In this document: one piece after another, positions 43,320-54,960 of the stretch | How the letters are laid out: each line of letters opens with the position of its first letter | Numbering within the stretch: the first letter of the stretch is position 1 | Assembly: GCA_026182355.1 (NCBI GenBank) | Contig: JAPFBL010000119.1 | Location: 186,001-250,000, forward strand | DNA: 64,000 nt | Direction of reading: 5' to 3' | Source of the DNA: Hermatobates lingyangjiaoensis | Taxonomy: Eukaryota > Arthropoda > Insecta > Hemiptera > Hermatobatidae | Made by a program: the position numbers and the translations under genes | The notes under the pieces: model-generated | What the model saw: only the letters and a program-made list of their open reading frames with translations | Told to the model about the DNA's origin: nothing | The model's database searches: none

Positions 43320-44640
43320 CTCCAATATTCAAACGCTCAGCAGATAATTCAAAACTGTCCTACAATATCTTGATTCCGCCATCATGAGGAGGAGAAGTGA
43401 GCCAGACGAATGAAAAGTCATTCTGGAGAAAAGTGTATATTTTAAATTAGTTCTAAATAATTTCACCAAATCATTGAAAGCTATCATTCAGTATTAAAAA
43501 GAAAATAATTCTGATAAAAAAAATGATAAGGAACAGTGTGGTATTCATAGTTGCGCCGTGAGAAATATGTTCAATGATTTTTAAAATCATTGTACATATT
43601 TCTAAAATTTTTTTGGTGCATCATTTTTAAAATTATTCATATGCATAAATGATACCTAGAAAGCTAATTTTTTTTAAAACACTTATTCGTGTTTGTTTAT
43701 TGATTAGAAAAAAGTAAGTTGTCTTTTTCTTAAGGTTTTTTAATTATTATAGTTTTTGTTTTAATAAGTATCAGTTCACATATCAGGCACTTATTAATGA
43801 GGTATGAAATATGTATTCTAACTATTGTAAGAGGGTTAGCCTAAATGGTTATTCTATTCAATTGTGACATTTAGGTTAATAAGGTAAATGTAACAAATGC
43901 AAGCAATGACACCGTTAATGAAAGTGGGTTAGAAGAATTCAAAAGAGGAACAAGGAAGCAAGGTGACAGTGACAGAGGCGTACAAGGCTATTTGTGTTGG
44001 GGGGACAAGTCTATTAGTGCTTGAGGTCTATAAATAACACTGGAATACTAGTCAGACAGGCTTGCAGAATCACCTGGGTACACGTCTTGCATAGCCCAAC
44101 ATTAACAGCTCTTTGCTTTTGTCCTTCCTGCCTCTGATTTAAAGCCGTCACCTTCTAGTATTTCATTTCCATCCTATCTCAGACTTTTATTACAACACCA
44201 GTCCAAACCACCTTCGCACACCTCAGCAAAATAATACTCAAGAATTTAAATTTTCTTTTTAAATTGAAATACTGGCGCAGAATACCATGTCTATCTCGTA
44301 TTGTAGAGTAAACTGTAAAACTTCAATTAAATAAAAGTTTGTTGGCCAACATTATTAAATAAAAACGACTATGATACATAACAATATAATAAACATAGCT
44401 ATTGTTTGTCATAACAATATTAATTATTATAACTATAAAATATAAATCAATATAACACAACAATAACAATTTGAACTAAGTAAAAGTTTTTTGGCAGACT
44501 GTTAAAAGATCACTATTATTCATAACAATATAATACAACATAATAATTTATATGGTTCATTACTTGTGTAATCTGTAATAGTGTTGTATTTACCACACAT
44601 ACGTTCTTAAAGCTCAGAGATATGTATTTTTTTTTAGATG
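43320..44640. other. Unassigned stretch
   Basis: AT-rich. A slightly GC-richer part (43960-44220) has no motif. Two copies of an AT-rich sequence around CATAACAATATAATA with AAAAGTTTGTTGGC lie near 44330-44400 and 44480-44530, and again near 44810-44870, suggesting an old tandem repeat. Confidence 0.3.
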
Positions 44641-44725
44641 TTTTCCTAAAGAAAAACACTAACTGTTCGAAACGCGTTGTTAGTTTTATATTAAACTTTT
44701 TTTGTGTGGATGCGTAATTCTTGAG
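44641..44725 (+). repeat. PLE family J terminus
   Basis: CCTAAAGAAAAACACTAACT, GTTCGAAACGCGTTGTTAGT, then TTGTGTGGATGCG. The inverted AACACTAAC/GTTAGT and GAAACG fit family J. The box CTAAAGA is worn. Confidence 0.55.
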
Positions 44726-44892
44726 ATCCCCCAATAAATATTCTTATTGTTATATATAAAAATTGGTATAACAATAACATACAATGCAATAACAACTAGA
44801 ACTAAGTCAAAGTTTGTAGCAAATAGTATTAAATAAAGTAATATAATTCATAACAATATATAAAAGTTTATCCATGACATTATAATTATACA

Positions 44893-45031
44893 CATTGTAG
44901 GATAAAAATCTAATGAAATATTCTCCTTATATAGAAATTTAATAGTATAAATAACGCGATTCGAACACGTTCGAACTTTCCACAAATGTCTATATGTGGA
45001 GACTATTTCATTAGATTTTTACCCTACAATG
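44893..45031. repeat. Palindromic pair of PLE family I termini
   Basis: Arms 44893-44942 and 44985-45031 share CATTGTAGGGTAAAAATCTA, ATGAAATAGTCTCC. The loop contains CGAACACGTTCG. Relatives are at 45722-45813 and 9885-9960, and the GTGGAGACT end links it to family J at 31540. Confidence 0.65.
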
Positions 45032-45108
45032 AGCAAATATAACTGCTAAGTTTACTTAGCCACAGAATAACTGCTAAATTTATTCGTATGACCGAAAATT
45101 CATAGATA

Positions 45109-45555
45109 TCATTTCATTTATAGAATATATTCAATTTCAAAACATTAAATTTGAGAACTCAATTTTTATGAAACTGCCTGACCTGAATTTTGGAATATTA
45201 TAGTATAGAATATATTCAATTTCAAAACATGAAATTTGAAAACTCAATTTTTGTGAGACTGCCTGACCTGAATATTAGAATATTATAGAATATATTCAAT
45301 TTCAAAACATGAAATTTGAGAACTCAATTTTTATGAGACTGCCTGACCTGAATATTAGAATATTATTATATTAGAATATTATAGAATATATTCAATTTCA
45401 AAACATGAAATTTGAGAACTCAATTTTTATGAGACTGCCTGACCTGAATATTAGAATATTATTATATTAGAATATTATAGAATATATTCAATTTCAAAAC
45501 ATGAAATTTGAGAACTCAATTTTTATGAAACTGCCTTACCTGAATTTTAGCTTAG
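45109..45555 (+). repeat. Tandem repeat of 80-96 bp units
   Basis: Five units beginning TAGAATATATTCAATTTC at 45121, 45206, 45286, 45382 and 45478. Each continues AAAACATGAAATTTGAGAAC, TCAATTTTTATGAGACTGCC, TGACCTGAAT. The longer units carry an extra ATTAGAATATT step. It has no coding potential. Confidence 0.9.
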
Positions 45556-45721
45556 ATACTATAGAATCTAGAAATTATGAATCTCATATAGCAGTATTTA
45601 AATGAAAAAAAAAAGGTTCCCATTTAATTTTCTTACTGTTTTCCAACTTCGTCAAAGAAAGACTACAATTATTAATGCATATTAAATTTGAATAATCTAA
45701 GGTAATGCAATTAGTTATTAC

Positions 45722-45813
45722 GTGGTATTTACTCATTGTAGGGTAAAAAGCTAATGGAATAGTCTCCACATATAAAAATTTAGTTTTTTATCCTACAATG
45801 AGTAAATACCACA
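45722..45813. repeat. Palindromic pair of PLE family I termini
   Basis: Arms 45722-45750 and 45786-45813 (TGGTATTTACTCATTGTAGG against its complement) enclose GTCTCCACATATAAAAAT. A further GTAGGGTAAAAACCTAAT starts at 45824. Confidence 0.7.
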
Positions 45814-45834
45814 TGATAACTGTAGGGTAAAAAC

Positions 45835-46754
45835 CTAATTTTTATATGTCCCAACAAATTCCAATATTCCTAAATAAATGAAACTGCATTGAATTAATTC
45901 TGATACCTAAAATAATTTAAAGTAAAATACTCTCTAAGCATGTTTAAATCAATCAATCATATTGATTGTTTGACAACTGCTAATTCTTTTTGATAACTCA
46001 GTCCATATGAAAAATAAAAGTTTTCTTTTATCTAGATACTTTAAAGACCTAATGACTGGAGATACACAAAATTTAATTAACAGAGTTTCCTTTAATTATA
46101 TTAAAAGCCATTATATAATTAATTTTGTCTTAATGAACAATAGAAAAAAACTTCTTTAATGAATAACCATGAACTGAAGAGTTTAAAATGTTGGTTTATT
46201 TAAAATGTAGCTCTGATAAGAACAGATAGTACATGTATTTGTGAGTTTCATCCTCTGCTCTACCATTCAGCATGAGCAACTAAATCAAACAGATAACTTA
46301 GACAATGGAGTATTATATACTTTTTTCAAGAATGAAAATATTATTTTTGCAGATCTAAATCAAACATTAAATAATGAAACACATTTTATCTAAGGATGAA
46401 AAGGAAATATTTAATCATAACCTATCATAATCCTTCTTTAACTTTATTACCTTATTAAACTCGTTATTTGAGTTGATTAACTTATTAGACCGCTTATTAT
46501 ACTCTTGTTTTACTCAATTAACTTACCATACTATGCCAAATTTATTAACCTACTACACTGCTAAATAGTTTTCATCATTTATTAAACTCTTCATTGAAGA
46601 TCATTAAATCTTTATGACACTTTACTAGTTAATAGCTTGATTAACTTATTATATTCACTTACTTACTACTACTATTTGATTTAATAACTCATTGTATTCA
46701 GTTTTTAATGTTTTTAACATACCACACCCGTTATCCAACGTGATTATTATTTAT
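45835..46754. other. Unassigned AT-rich stretch
   Basis: No supported feature. Confidence 0.3.
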
Positions 46755-46862
46755 TGTTTAAACCAATCCCCTAGCGGGTGACAACGTCAACCTTTTTACC
46801 TGATTTCTGTAGGATCGGTGATTCTATAGATTTTACATTGGGAGTCCTAAATTTTGCCTAAC
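46755..46862 (-). repeat. tRNA-derived SINE, truncated
   Basis: TTGTTTAAACCAATC, GCGGGTGACAACGTCAACC, GGTGATTCTATAGATTTTAC and TTGGGAGTCCTAAATTTTGC match the 3' part of the minus-strand SINE at 47370-47685. The copy stops exactly where the hAT-like element begins. Confidence 0.7.
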
Positions 46863-46863
46863 C

Positions 46864-47345
46864 TAGGGGTGTCAAAGTCAAAATGGACGGAGGGCCATAT
46901 AAAAAATTTAGCAACAAGCCAAAGGCCGGAAAGTTGATTGATTTTTTTGAAATGACACATAAAATGTAGTAAACCAAATTGAACCTACTGAAAACCTAAC
47001 AAATATATTACAATATGATCGGATAAATAAAGCAATATTTTCCAGCTAGCACCGTGAACATTGTCTCCGACTACCACCTTGTTTGAAAGCACCGGTTTCC
47101 AGTGTCTATCTTCCGTCTTGCCATGTTTGATGGATAACTGAAAGTTAACTTTTGCAATTATGCTAATGACTACTGATAAATTATGAAATGAATCTACGCT
47201 CATATGTCGCAGATGCATTGTGGGAAATGTAGTATTGGTGCGTGTAAACTTCTGCTGCTTGAGGGTCGATTTTAATAATAAAACAATATCATCTCGCGGA
47301 CCATAGAAAACCCTCTCGAGGGCTTGATTATAAGTTTATATACCA
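46864..47345. mobile_element. hAT-like non-autonomous DNA transposon
   Basis: Starts AGGGGTGTCAAAGTCAAAAT with GGACGGAGGGCCATAT, the typical beginning of hAT elements whose ends read CAGGGGTGTCAAACTC and contain GGGCC. The right end, CTCGCGGACCATAG to CGAGGGCTTGATTATAAGTT, is a worn complement of that end. About 480 bases without transposase. The frame at 46985-47218 (minus, 77 codons) shows no transposase motif. A target duplication is not clear. Confidence 0.55.
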
Positions 47346-47369
47346 TACTTATTGTTAATTACTGTATTT

Positions 47370-47685
47370 TTTTTTATTGTTCAAACCGATATCTTGGCGG
47401 GTATAACGTCAGCCCTTTACCGGCTTTTTGCTTTATCGGTGATTCTACAGATTCTACATTGGGAGTCCTAAATTTATCCTCACTCAAGTCCGTTTCGTAT
47501 AGGGATCTTTAACGAGTACCTGACATCGTAAAGGCTTAGGACCGACGGCTTAGCATCTTCTCCGAGGGACGACGTACTCGCATTTATTCACCTCCCGCAT
47601 GGATAAATCGAGGGCCAGGTGGGGACCGACCCGCGGGCCAGCCCAGAGGCGAGTACGTTAACCACTGAACTAACCTGGCCCCTCT
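47370..47685 (-). repeat. tRNA-derived SINE, most complete copy
   Basis: On the minus strand it starts GGGGCCAGGTTAGTTCAGTG (A-box-like), then GTACTCGCCTCTGGGCTGG and GCGGGTCGGTCCCC (B-box-like). The body runs through TTATCCATGCGGGAGGTGAA, CCTCGGAGAAGATGC, GTCAGGTACTCGTTAAAGAT and GGACTCCCAATGTAGAATC, ending at GATATCGGTTTGAACAA and an A-rich tail. Length is about 315 bases. It defines the family for the copies at 597, 15843, 23225 and 46755. Confidence 0.8.
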
Positions 47686-47689
47686 CCCC

Positions 47690-48177
47690 AATATTATTAT
47701 CTTACTGTACCACAACTTAATTCAATAATTATTATTTTAGTTATTAAGTTAATTAAATGATGACACGTGTTGTTTAACTTATTGCCATAAACAACTACAC
47801 TAATTATCCTGATTAATTAACTTATTACACCACCTACTTAGCTTTAGTAACACATACTTGTTACTTAGCTTTATTAGCTTAATACTAGTTGGTAACCAAT
47901 AACTGCCAGTGACTTTACCTGATTTCCTTTAATATTTTCATTTCAGAATTGTGAGAGATATTAAATTGAATAATTAAAATATACTTGTCGATTGCATCTG
48001 TGTGTACTTTATAAAGGAAATACCATTGAAACAGAATTGCTTCTTAGAATACTACTTCAATTTACATTTAACATATTAATATTCATCACGAATGAATGTG
48101 ATTGTGATTAAATAATTGCATAATTATCATTGTTCATTTAATTGTTTATATATATTAAACAAATAAAAAATTAATTT
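47690..48177. other. Unassigned AT-rich stretch
   Basis: No supported feature. Confidence 0.3.
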
Positions 48178-48790
48178 AATAAATGAAATTAAATAAAACC
48201 ATTCTACGAACTAAATAAACTAACTTCACCGAAAAATAAAAAAACTCACTACTATATTCCGAGTGCCTCGTCATGATGTAAGAAAATGTGAACCACTCCG
48301 AAGACAAACGACGATTGACTAAAGTCTCATTGAAGAGACACTCAATCAGTCTGGCCAACTTAACGGAGGGAGGGGAGACAAGGATAAATAAGGGAAATAA
48401 TAACAAACAAAAAAATTAGAAGGAACACTTATTTGTCTTCTGGGATGTAAAGCTGCTCCTGGGCTTACAGGAGCCTGTAATTTATTAATAATAAATTAAT
48501 AATTATTTCTTTTTTAAACAATTTTGTTTACATAGTTACTTTTAATTATCGGTTTTTTATTTATTTTTAATATTTGTCTTATTTTTTTAAAAAAATTTAT
48601 TGATTTTTGGTATTATTTATCGTATCTTCGCTGCCTCCCAAGTTCACTAAACTCATTCAGTGCTTCCTCTATAAGACTTCACTTTAGTCCTTGCCTATCT
48701 TTGAAGCGACTCACATCTTTATACCTGATGACGATGCTGGCCGAATATAGCAGTGTTTTTGTGATTTATTTTATATGTTTTCTTTCTGTA
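48178..48790. repeat. Inverted pair of PLE family L termini
   Basis: The minus terminus (48220-48290) reads CATGACGAGGCACTCGG and AATATAGTAGTGAG on its own strand. The plus terminus (48695-48790) reads ACCTGATGACGATGCTGGCC, GAATATAGCAGTG with the exact CTGATGA box. The GAAA box is reduced to GAAT in both. About 450 bases lie between, GC-richer next to each terminus. Confidence 0.65.
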
Positions 48791-48899
48791 AATTTAGTAT
48801 ATAAGATTAAAAGGTGAAGAATGGAATAAAACATAATTAAGATCGATATTTCTAAATATAGAAGTGAACTGTCACAATTTTTTTTATGTATTTTCTCAC

Positions 48900-49300
48900 A
48901 AATTGGACATATAAGTATATATACATTTAAATTAAATTAAATTAAATAACCACATGGTTAACACACACGATAACAGAGGAAAAGAGAGCAGGCATTTACA
49001 GACAAAACTGACTTGGATGTTTTCATATTCATCATCTTCAGGAGGAAAGCGTTCGCTTGAGTGTCACTAGCCAACTGGACTATTATGCATATTTTATATT
49101 ATATTATATGAACCAGGCATATAGAAGTATATCTAACAACCCACTTCTACTCATGACGATTCCCATCGTCGTCAGGAGTAGAAGTGGCCCGAATGGAGTG
49201 AAGAAGCGATTGGGAAATATCACCTCTAGTGATATTTCACTAGGAAATAGGTATTCCTAGCCATCACCTATTTCTAGTGACTTCACTGATTTGAAACGAT
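48900..49300. repeat. PLE-like fragments and two hairpins
   Basis: A hairpin has arms 49141-49160 and 49165-49187 (CCACTTCTACTC with its complement) and contains CATGACGATTCCC and ATCGTCGTCAGGAG, both hammerhead-box-like. A second hairpin at about 49230-49285 pairs TCACTAGGAAATAGG with CCTATTTCTAGTGA. A minus terminus around 48990-49060 (complement of CCTGAAGATGATGAATATG) belongs with them. Confidence 0.6.
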
Positions 49301-49309
49301 CCATTTTTA

Positions 49310-49690
49310 TTCTTGATAACAACGAAAGTCAAAATATAGAAGTCGGTTGTTTGCCTGGGAGCAAAATATCTGGTCTTAGTCAGAGTGGCAATTGAACTCA
49401 GTTCAAAACGCACACTCCGAACTAATTTTATGTGTGACTCTGACGATGACCTGTTGTTTTGGTCGAAAGATATTAGCTTCATTTCGAATGAGAAAAGCGT
49501 ATAATGATGCATTTATAAAAGAAAAGGACTTGAACACTTGCAGCAAGATTGAGAACAACTGGAGTAGCAGTTTACCGAGCGGAGGATTACATTAGTTACC
49601 ACTTCAGTGTCTTGTTGAGTCGCCAAAGAGACAAGTGGTTATTCCTTTTATTTCGAATTTCAAAGCAATCAACTAGTCTTTGTCAGAGTC
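49310..49690. repeat. PLE-like termini with hammerhead-like core
   Basis: Plus 49435-49480 reads CTCTGACGATGACCTGTTG, TTTTGGTCGAAAGATATTAG, with an exact CTGACGA box, stem GACC/GGTC and GAAA. A partial minus counterpart (TTTGCCTGGGAGCAAAATAT, TTAGTCAGAG) lies at 49340-49390, and another minus piece at 49620-49690 ends in the complement of ACTCTGACAAAGACTAG. This family resembles B but differs in the stem. Confidence 0.6.
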
Positions 49691-49753
49691 TTACTTATAC
49701 GGGAACAAGTGGAATAGGACATGTGGTGTGTTACTGAGAAAGAAGGAAGGCAA

Positions 49754-49766
49754 GGGGGGGGGGGGG
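49754..49766. repeat. Poly-G run
   Basis: Thirteen G in a row, the longest such run on the plus strand here. Confidence 0.9.
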
Positions 49767-49961
49767 TTTAAAGGGCATCAGGACCAAAGTCATGGTAACA
49801 AGGAGTAATTACATTGCTTCATGACTGGAGACAAAAAATTTCAGAAAAGAAATCTACTGTTCGGGACATTGAGAAGTAGTATGTCATAAATAAATGCAAT
49901 AGTGAACATAATATGTATAATATTAAATAATATGTTTTTTCCATATTTTTTTATTTATTAA

Positions 49962-50372
49962 CGACGCTACTTACTACTGTACAGACTTCTCGGAAAACAT
50001 TCAAAATTGACACTCCACAACAAAGTGCTGTTATATAAAACATTACTGCGACCGATCTGGACTTACGGACTTGATGTATGGGGTTGTGCAAAACCTTCCA
50101 ACATTTATAAAATACAATCATTACAATCAAAAATCCTCCGTACTATCACAAATGCTCCTTATTACGTCAAAAACTACACGCTTCATAAAGACCTAAAAAT
50201 TCCATTCATTCAAAACCTAGCCTCTGATCGTTACAAGTCATTTCACAATAACCTTTCCTCTCACCCAAATCCACTTGTACGAATCCTTGCTTCCCCCTCA
50301 CGTTTCCAGAATCCCGCCAAGACGACTCAAGAGAAAATGGCCCAGGGATCTCCTATTACAATAATATACTAA
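49962..50372 (+). pseudogene. Jockey-like LINE reverse transcriptase tail
   Basis: Reads RRYLLLYRLLGKHSKLTLHN, KTLLRPIWTYGLDVWGCAKP, SKILRTITNAPYYVKN and TLHKDLKIPF, the classic C-terminal order of Jockey-clade ORF2 (R-x-L, K-L, L-Y-K, P-I-W-T-Y-G, W-G, N-A-P-W/Y-Y-V, L-H-x-D-L). The usual final RRLKRKWPRDLLLQ is present at 50317-50358 in a shifted frame, so one indel near 50315 breaks the end. An A-rich tail follows. The copy is 5' truncated and dead. The short tract of damage suggests moderate age. Confidence 0.85.
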
Positions 50373-50399
50373 AAAAAAACAAAAAAAAAACAAAGTGAA

Positions 50400-51585
50400 A
50401 AGTTGACCAGTGGGTTCCATTCTTTGCTCATGTGCATCGATGTTATTGCGTAATCTATTACTACATATGCCTGTTACGCAGAATATGCGTAGTTGTATAT
50501 TTGCTAATAAAGATGTTACAAAAATTTTATTTATTGCTTAATTTTAATGATTTAAAATATAATCTTTCATTGCTAATGCTACCTTATTTTAATTTTCATT
50601 GAATATAAGTATATTCAATTTTATTGAATAAATAATGTATGCATTAGCTATGATACACAGAGATCACTTGTTTTGCTGCTATAAAAACCAATAATCCAAT
50701 AAAGTAATTAGTTTTACTTGAAGATGGGTATCGTCCAATACCGGTGGAATAACTCTGGCTGTAGTCTAAAAATGATAGCGTTATCATTTACTAATGCAAT
50801 TATTATATTAATTTACCTTAGTATCAGTTATAAGATTGCAATATCAAAGAACCCTTCCTAGCTAAAATATGATCTGAAGACTAGAGCATCTGTTGGTTGA
50901 ATTAACAAATGGGAAGTCAGGAAGACAAAGTACCGGTTAAATTACAGCGAAGTATGAGCCTGCTAGCTCATTTCAAGAAGTAACAGGTGGCTAGAGAGGA
51001 ATATGCTGGTTTTGTAATTAAGCCTACAAGATTAATGACACTTCTAATGATTATCTAACAAGTTTAAGCGTTAAATACAGAACTTTGATTAACGCTTCCC
51101 TTGTTATGTAATCTTTCACAGGAAATCTGATAAAATTTGCTCTTATATACCTTTACTGCAGTGGTGGTGAAAATAAAGGCATTGCAAAGCCAGAGCACTC
51201 ACTTGCCCAATAGATGGCTGCTGGAAATTGAATTTATGGCCACTGTTTCCAACCAGGTTTCATTTTATCCAGTTTTATTCCCTTAACAAATTGTATTTTC
51301 TATTCCAACATTTCATAGATTGTTTTTACACAGAATTATATACGGTAAACAAAAAGTAACAAAGAAACATATCTTAAAAAAAACTCTTGTATTTTCTATG
51401 ATGTAAATTACTACTATTATATTATTAAAAGCACAACTGTAACTATTATATATATATATGTTCTCTCTGAATCATTTATATTTTCCCAACTTGATTGCTT
51501 ATCTGAATTTCTGTTTATATTTTCTCTCAATTCTATTACTTCAAGATCGGGTACGGGGGGCAGCACTGGCGGTTGCCGTGTCGGT
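50400..51585. other. Mostly unassigned
   Basis: At 50720-50770, TTGAAGATGGGTATCGTCCA and ATACCGGTGG resemble a worn family K core. The rest is AT-rich with no feature. A GC-rich short patch is at 51545-51585. Confidence 0.3.
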
Positions 51586-51589
51586 TACT

Positions 51590-51736
51590 AGCCGTTGAGT
51601 CTACAACTTGCTTGGTCTCCCTTTCTCTTTTCTCCTGAAAACGGATTGCCCGAAAATTTGAGTTTTAAGTGTGTTTGTTTACTTTGTGTGCTAGCTATCT
51701 TCAATTTTGAACTGTTATATATATATATATATATAT
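51590..51736 (+). repeat. PLE family A terminus and TA run
   Basis: TCTCCTGAAAACGGATTGCC, CGAAAATTTGAGTTTTAAG, GTGTGTTTGTTTACTTTG, then a (TA)n run at 51716-51736. The family A end again abuts TA repeats. Confidence 0.75.
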
Positions 51737-51835
51737 GATCAAACCACAATAAGAGGAATGGAAAAACAAGACTAAGATCTTTCAACCGTAACAAGCGGTC
51801 TTCGTCAGAGTCAAAAACCCAACTGTTTATTTATG
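51737..51835 (-). repeat. PLE family B terminus
   Basis: TGATCAAACCACAATAAGAG starts right at the TA run. The complement of CTCTGACGAAGACCGCTTGT with ACGGTTGAAAGATCTTAG follows, an intact CTGACGA box. Confidence 0.8.
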
Positions 51836-51839
51836 TAAA

Positions 51840-52605
51840 CAAAGGAGTAATTATGTTAGTTTAAAGAATTACTTAATAATTTACTTAATAGAATTACAAA
51901 AGAATTTACTTGACGGGACATTGAGAAGATGGTTGTCATGGATACATGCAACAGTCAACATAATACACAAGAATGAACGATGAAGTTTGTGGAGAAATGT
52001 AATCGTTATTCAGTGAGAGACCCAGCTAGAGCCCTAGGGTTATTTATAGAAGTTAGTGCCAGAAAGTGGTATAGCTCAAAGTGAAAACAGTTATCTCGTG
52101 ATGAGTGGGAGGCATGGTCAAAGTCGTTTCTGTTGGCATACGCCACCCACCAAAGAGATATGAAATATGCTTATACTTACAAATACATAAATGGATCTTT
52201 TATATCATCATAGTTTAAAGAAAAAATATTATTAAAAGTTCAAAGCAGTATATTGAATATTTCAAGGATAAACTGCAGTCTTATCGGCTGAAATATTTTC
52301 ATACAAAATAAATTACATAAAAATAAATTAATAGTAAAAATAAATTAATAAAAATTCTAGATAGATATTATTTCAACACACAAAATAAAATTATGAAGTT
52401 TGAATAAAACAGCCTATAAATATAAAGACTTACTTCCATAAAAGAAAGTCAAAAAAACCATTCGATAAGTGCGCTAAGTTAGATAAACCAAAAGAGATAC
52501 CACTTACGTTTTATTTTAAAATATATTTATTAGCATTCTCCATATCTTAATTTTTTAACATTATAAATATACATTAAATTACATCAAGCATTATATTAAA
52601 TTAAA
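51840..52605. other. Unassigned AT-rich stretch
   Basis: No supported feature. Confidence 0.3.
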
Positions 52606-52612
52606 ATACACA

Positions 52613-53330
52613 TTATAAAAGTTTTTGACAGTCGATAAGGCCTATGCATTTTTTAAAGTATTGAACTAGTTCACTGTTTTGCACTGTGGTATTATTAGCA
52701 GGAGGACAGTCATATGGAGTTGTTAATGTGAATGCCATAAATCTTTGTTACTCTTGGTTTAGAATTGGACAACTAAACAGTATCTCGTCCCAAGCCTGTG
52801 ATGATATACCATCACGAGAACACCTGTTATCTTCAATGATATGGAACCTATTAAGGTAAGATTTAGTCCCACCATGGCCTGTAAGAGCTTGTGTACTTTG
52901 TATGTAAGATTTACGTTATACTTTTTCCTTTCTTTGATTGTAGAAAAGAACGCTTTTCTATGTAATCATTTCAACAAGGATTACAATTCTTGTTTCCATT
53001 GCTGAAATGATGCATCATACAAACTCATTTTTAGCACACCCACTAGGAGCAGCGCTGTATGGCTCTCCAAGAGCGTCATCCTGAGAAGTCTCTTCTGTCA
53101 GTATAAACGCAACCTCGTTGCCTAACCTCGACCCATGTGTGCTTTTATCGAGAAAAAGTTACCTCAAACTTATCGTTTTTCATCATATTAGATAAATGTC
53201 ATCTTATGCTTTCCACCAATGGCCATTGCTTGTTATTGTTTTTTATTATATTTGGACTAATTCAACTGTCTGCATATATTATACTGATCATTCTTCCTCC
53301 TTCTGAGCTTTCCTTTGATGTCCAAGTTCT
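52613..53330 (-). pseudogene. LINE remnant: RNase H and C-terminal zinc knuckle
   Basis: Minus-strand reading with several frameshifts. From the inner side: KAHMG followed in another frame by LGNEVAFILTEETSQDDALG, the end of an RNase H domain (A-H-V/M-G, G-N-E-x-A-D). Next come KERKKYNVNLTY and QALTGHGGTKSYLNRFHIIE, then DNRCSRDGISSQAWDEILFS and CPI, the knuckle and the W-D/E-H-x-L-F-x-C-P step. It closes with YFKKCIGLIDCQKLL and a stop at 52613-52615. The arrangement is that of R1, LOA and I-type non-LTR elements. RT is not seen. Internal stops show it is dead. Confidence 0.75.
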
Positions 53331-53339
53331 CCAACCATT

Positions 53340-53950
53340 CTAAATCTATAACCAAGGATAACTGTTTTGCCTGATTTTTGAAGCATCTAAGCGGTATTTG
53401 CAGATATTTAGAAAAGAAATGTTCTTAGACAGTGAGAATGAATTTAGCAGTGACTACAGAAAAAGAATAGGAATGGTGACAAAAACTAGCCTGTCTGGAG
53501 AAGTTTATACCATTAATTAAGCAAAAGTTGAAAGAAGTAAAAGAAATTAAAAGCTTCCAATGCTACCTTAATAAATAATAATCTTATGAAACAGATAAAA
53601 ACAAAAGTAATGGAAATCGACGTGTTCTTAAAATAATTAATGATATAAACTTCTTTCGCAGCAGCTTACTTCTTTCGTCACTTTTCGTATAAGTGTTAGA
53701 TGTTTTCACCATCAAAAATATATTTTCCTATAATTTGTTACCATAATATTTGTTATCAAGAAATTAAAATGAGAAATTAAATAGTTAATAGATTGATAAT
53801 AACAAAAAAAAAATTAACGGTGGCAGTAGTAAAGTGCACAAGTAAACCTAAATAGATACATAAATATTACTGAATAGGCAAATAATTAACTGAACTTGAT
53901 GAAAACAAAAAAGTAATATCACTAAATGATGTGTTTACTAAAAATAAATT
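53340..53950. other. Unassigned AT-rich stretch
   Basis: No supported feature. Part of it may belong to the Gypsy element that follows. Confidence 0.25.
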
Positions 53951-53954
53951 TGAC

Positions 53955-54960
53955 GTTTTTTTAGACTTCAAAGAGGAAGCTCGAATTAAACCAACAGAGG
54001 AAAAATATCCATCAGAGAAACATTAAAAGTGTTCTATTCCTGGTCAAAAAGAAAGAAGCAGGTCTGATTGAGGAATCCTGCTCGTCATCTGCAGCACCAG
54101 TTACGATGTCTTTTAGACAAGAGCCAGCACGCAGGTCATGTTTATGTATTGACTTTCGATTTTCAAATAAAATAGAGTTACCTGCAGCTCATCCGGCTCC
54201 TGCATATTGATTACATCAAGGAAAATGCAATAGGTTTTCTGCATATGGCATCAATTTCGCTTTCTGATCTTTTCCAATAAGAAAAAAAATGACAGAAAGG
54301 AGATAGTATTTGTAATCTAGAATTGCCAATGCCAACAGGTTTGTGTAGCGTTAACTCTGATCTATATTCTAAAGATCATTATGAATGTTCCAAGAACTAT
54401 ATAAACGATATTTTTAAGTTTTCAAGGAGTTTTGAATGTATAAAACATATTGAAATATTGCTATGTGCAATTATGTGATAAGTGTTTGATTAATGCAAAA
54501 TGTTGGAGAGCAAAATATAATCGAATATTTATTTACGTGACGTCATTGAAAAAATATGATTAAAAACAAAAGACGACCTTGTATCAATAAAAACCTTTGA
54601 GAGACATAAGAATAATACCAAAGTGAGACGGTATTTTGGACAAATAAATTATTAGTGTAAAATATTTAAAATACTGTGGTACAACTTGGAACTTTATTAG
54701 ATAAACTTATCAAGGTAAAACGTACAGTTCTTATTGAAGCTTGCTGCATTAAAGAATATCTATGTTTGATTCCAAATACTAGTAATTTATAATGGATAGT
54801 TATAATAATACTGATGCTAGTGAAAAATTGTTGGAGTAGTACTAAACAGTCACTAGAAGATAGTGTGTTTCATTTAGTGGCTAAATTCTGGAAAAAGATT
54901 ATTAAAAAAAAACAATAAAGCAATCTATTTGGAATGTTGTCATAAAGAAGCTGCACTATG
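53955..54960 (+). pseudogene. Ty3/Gypsy-type pol: RT and RNase H, decayed
   Basis: An open stretch of about 55 codons near 54037-54205 contains GLIEESCSSSAAPVTMSF and RSCLCIDFRFSN, matching the Gypsy RT block (G-I-I-x-P-S-x-S-P-x-x-S-P and R-x-C-V-D-Y-R-x-L-N). After stops, ELPMPTGLCSVN stands for the M-P-F-G-L step and YINDIFKFSRSF for the catalytic Y-I-D-D box with its second motif changed to IND. Around 54600 a V-x-x-Y-F-G-Q-I-N step matches the F-L-G-x-x-N-Y-Y block, and NNTDASEKLLE near 54790 matches the RNase H T-D-A-S box. Many stops and shifts show an old copy. No protease, integrase or LTR is seen. Confidence 0.65.
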
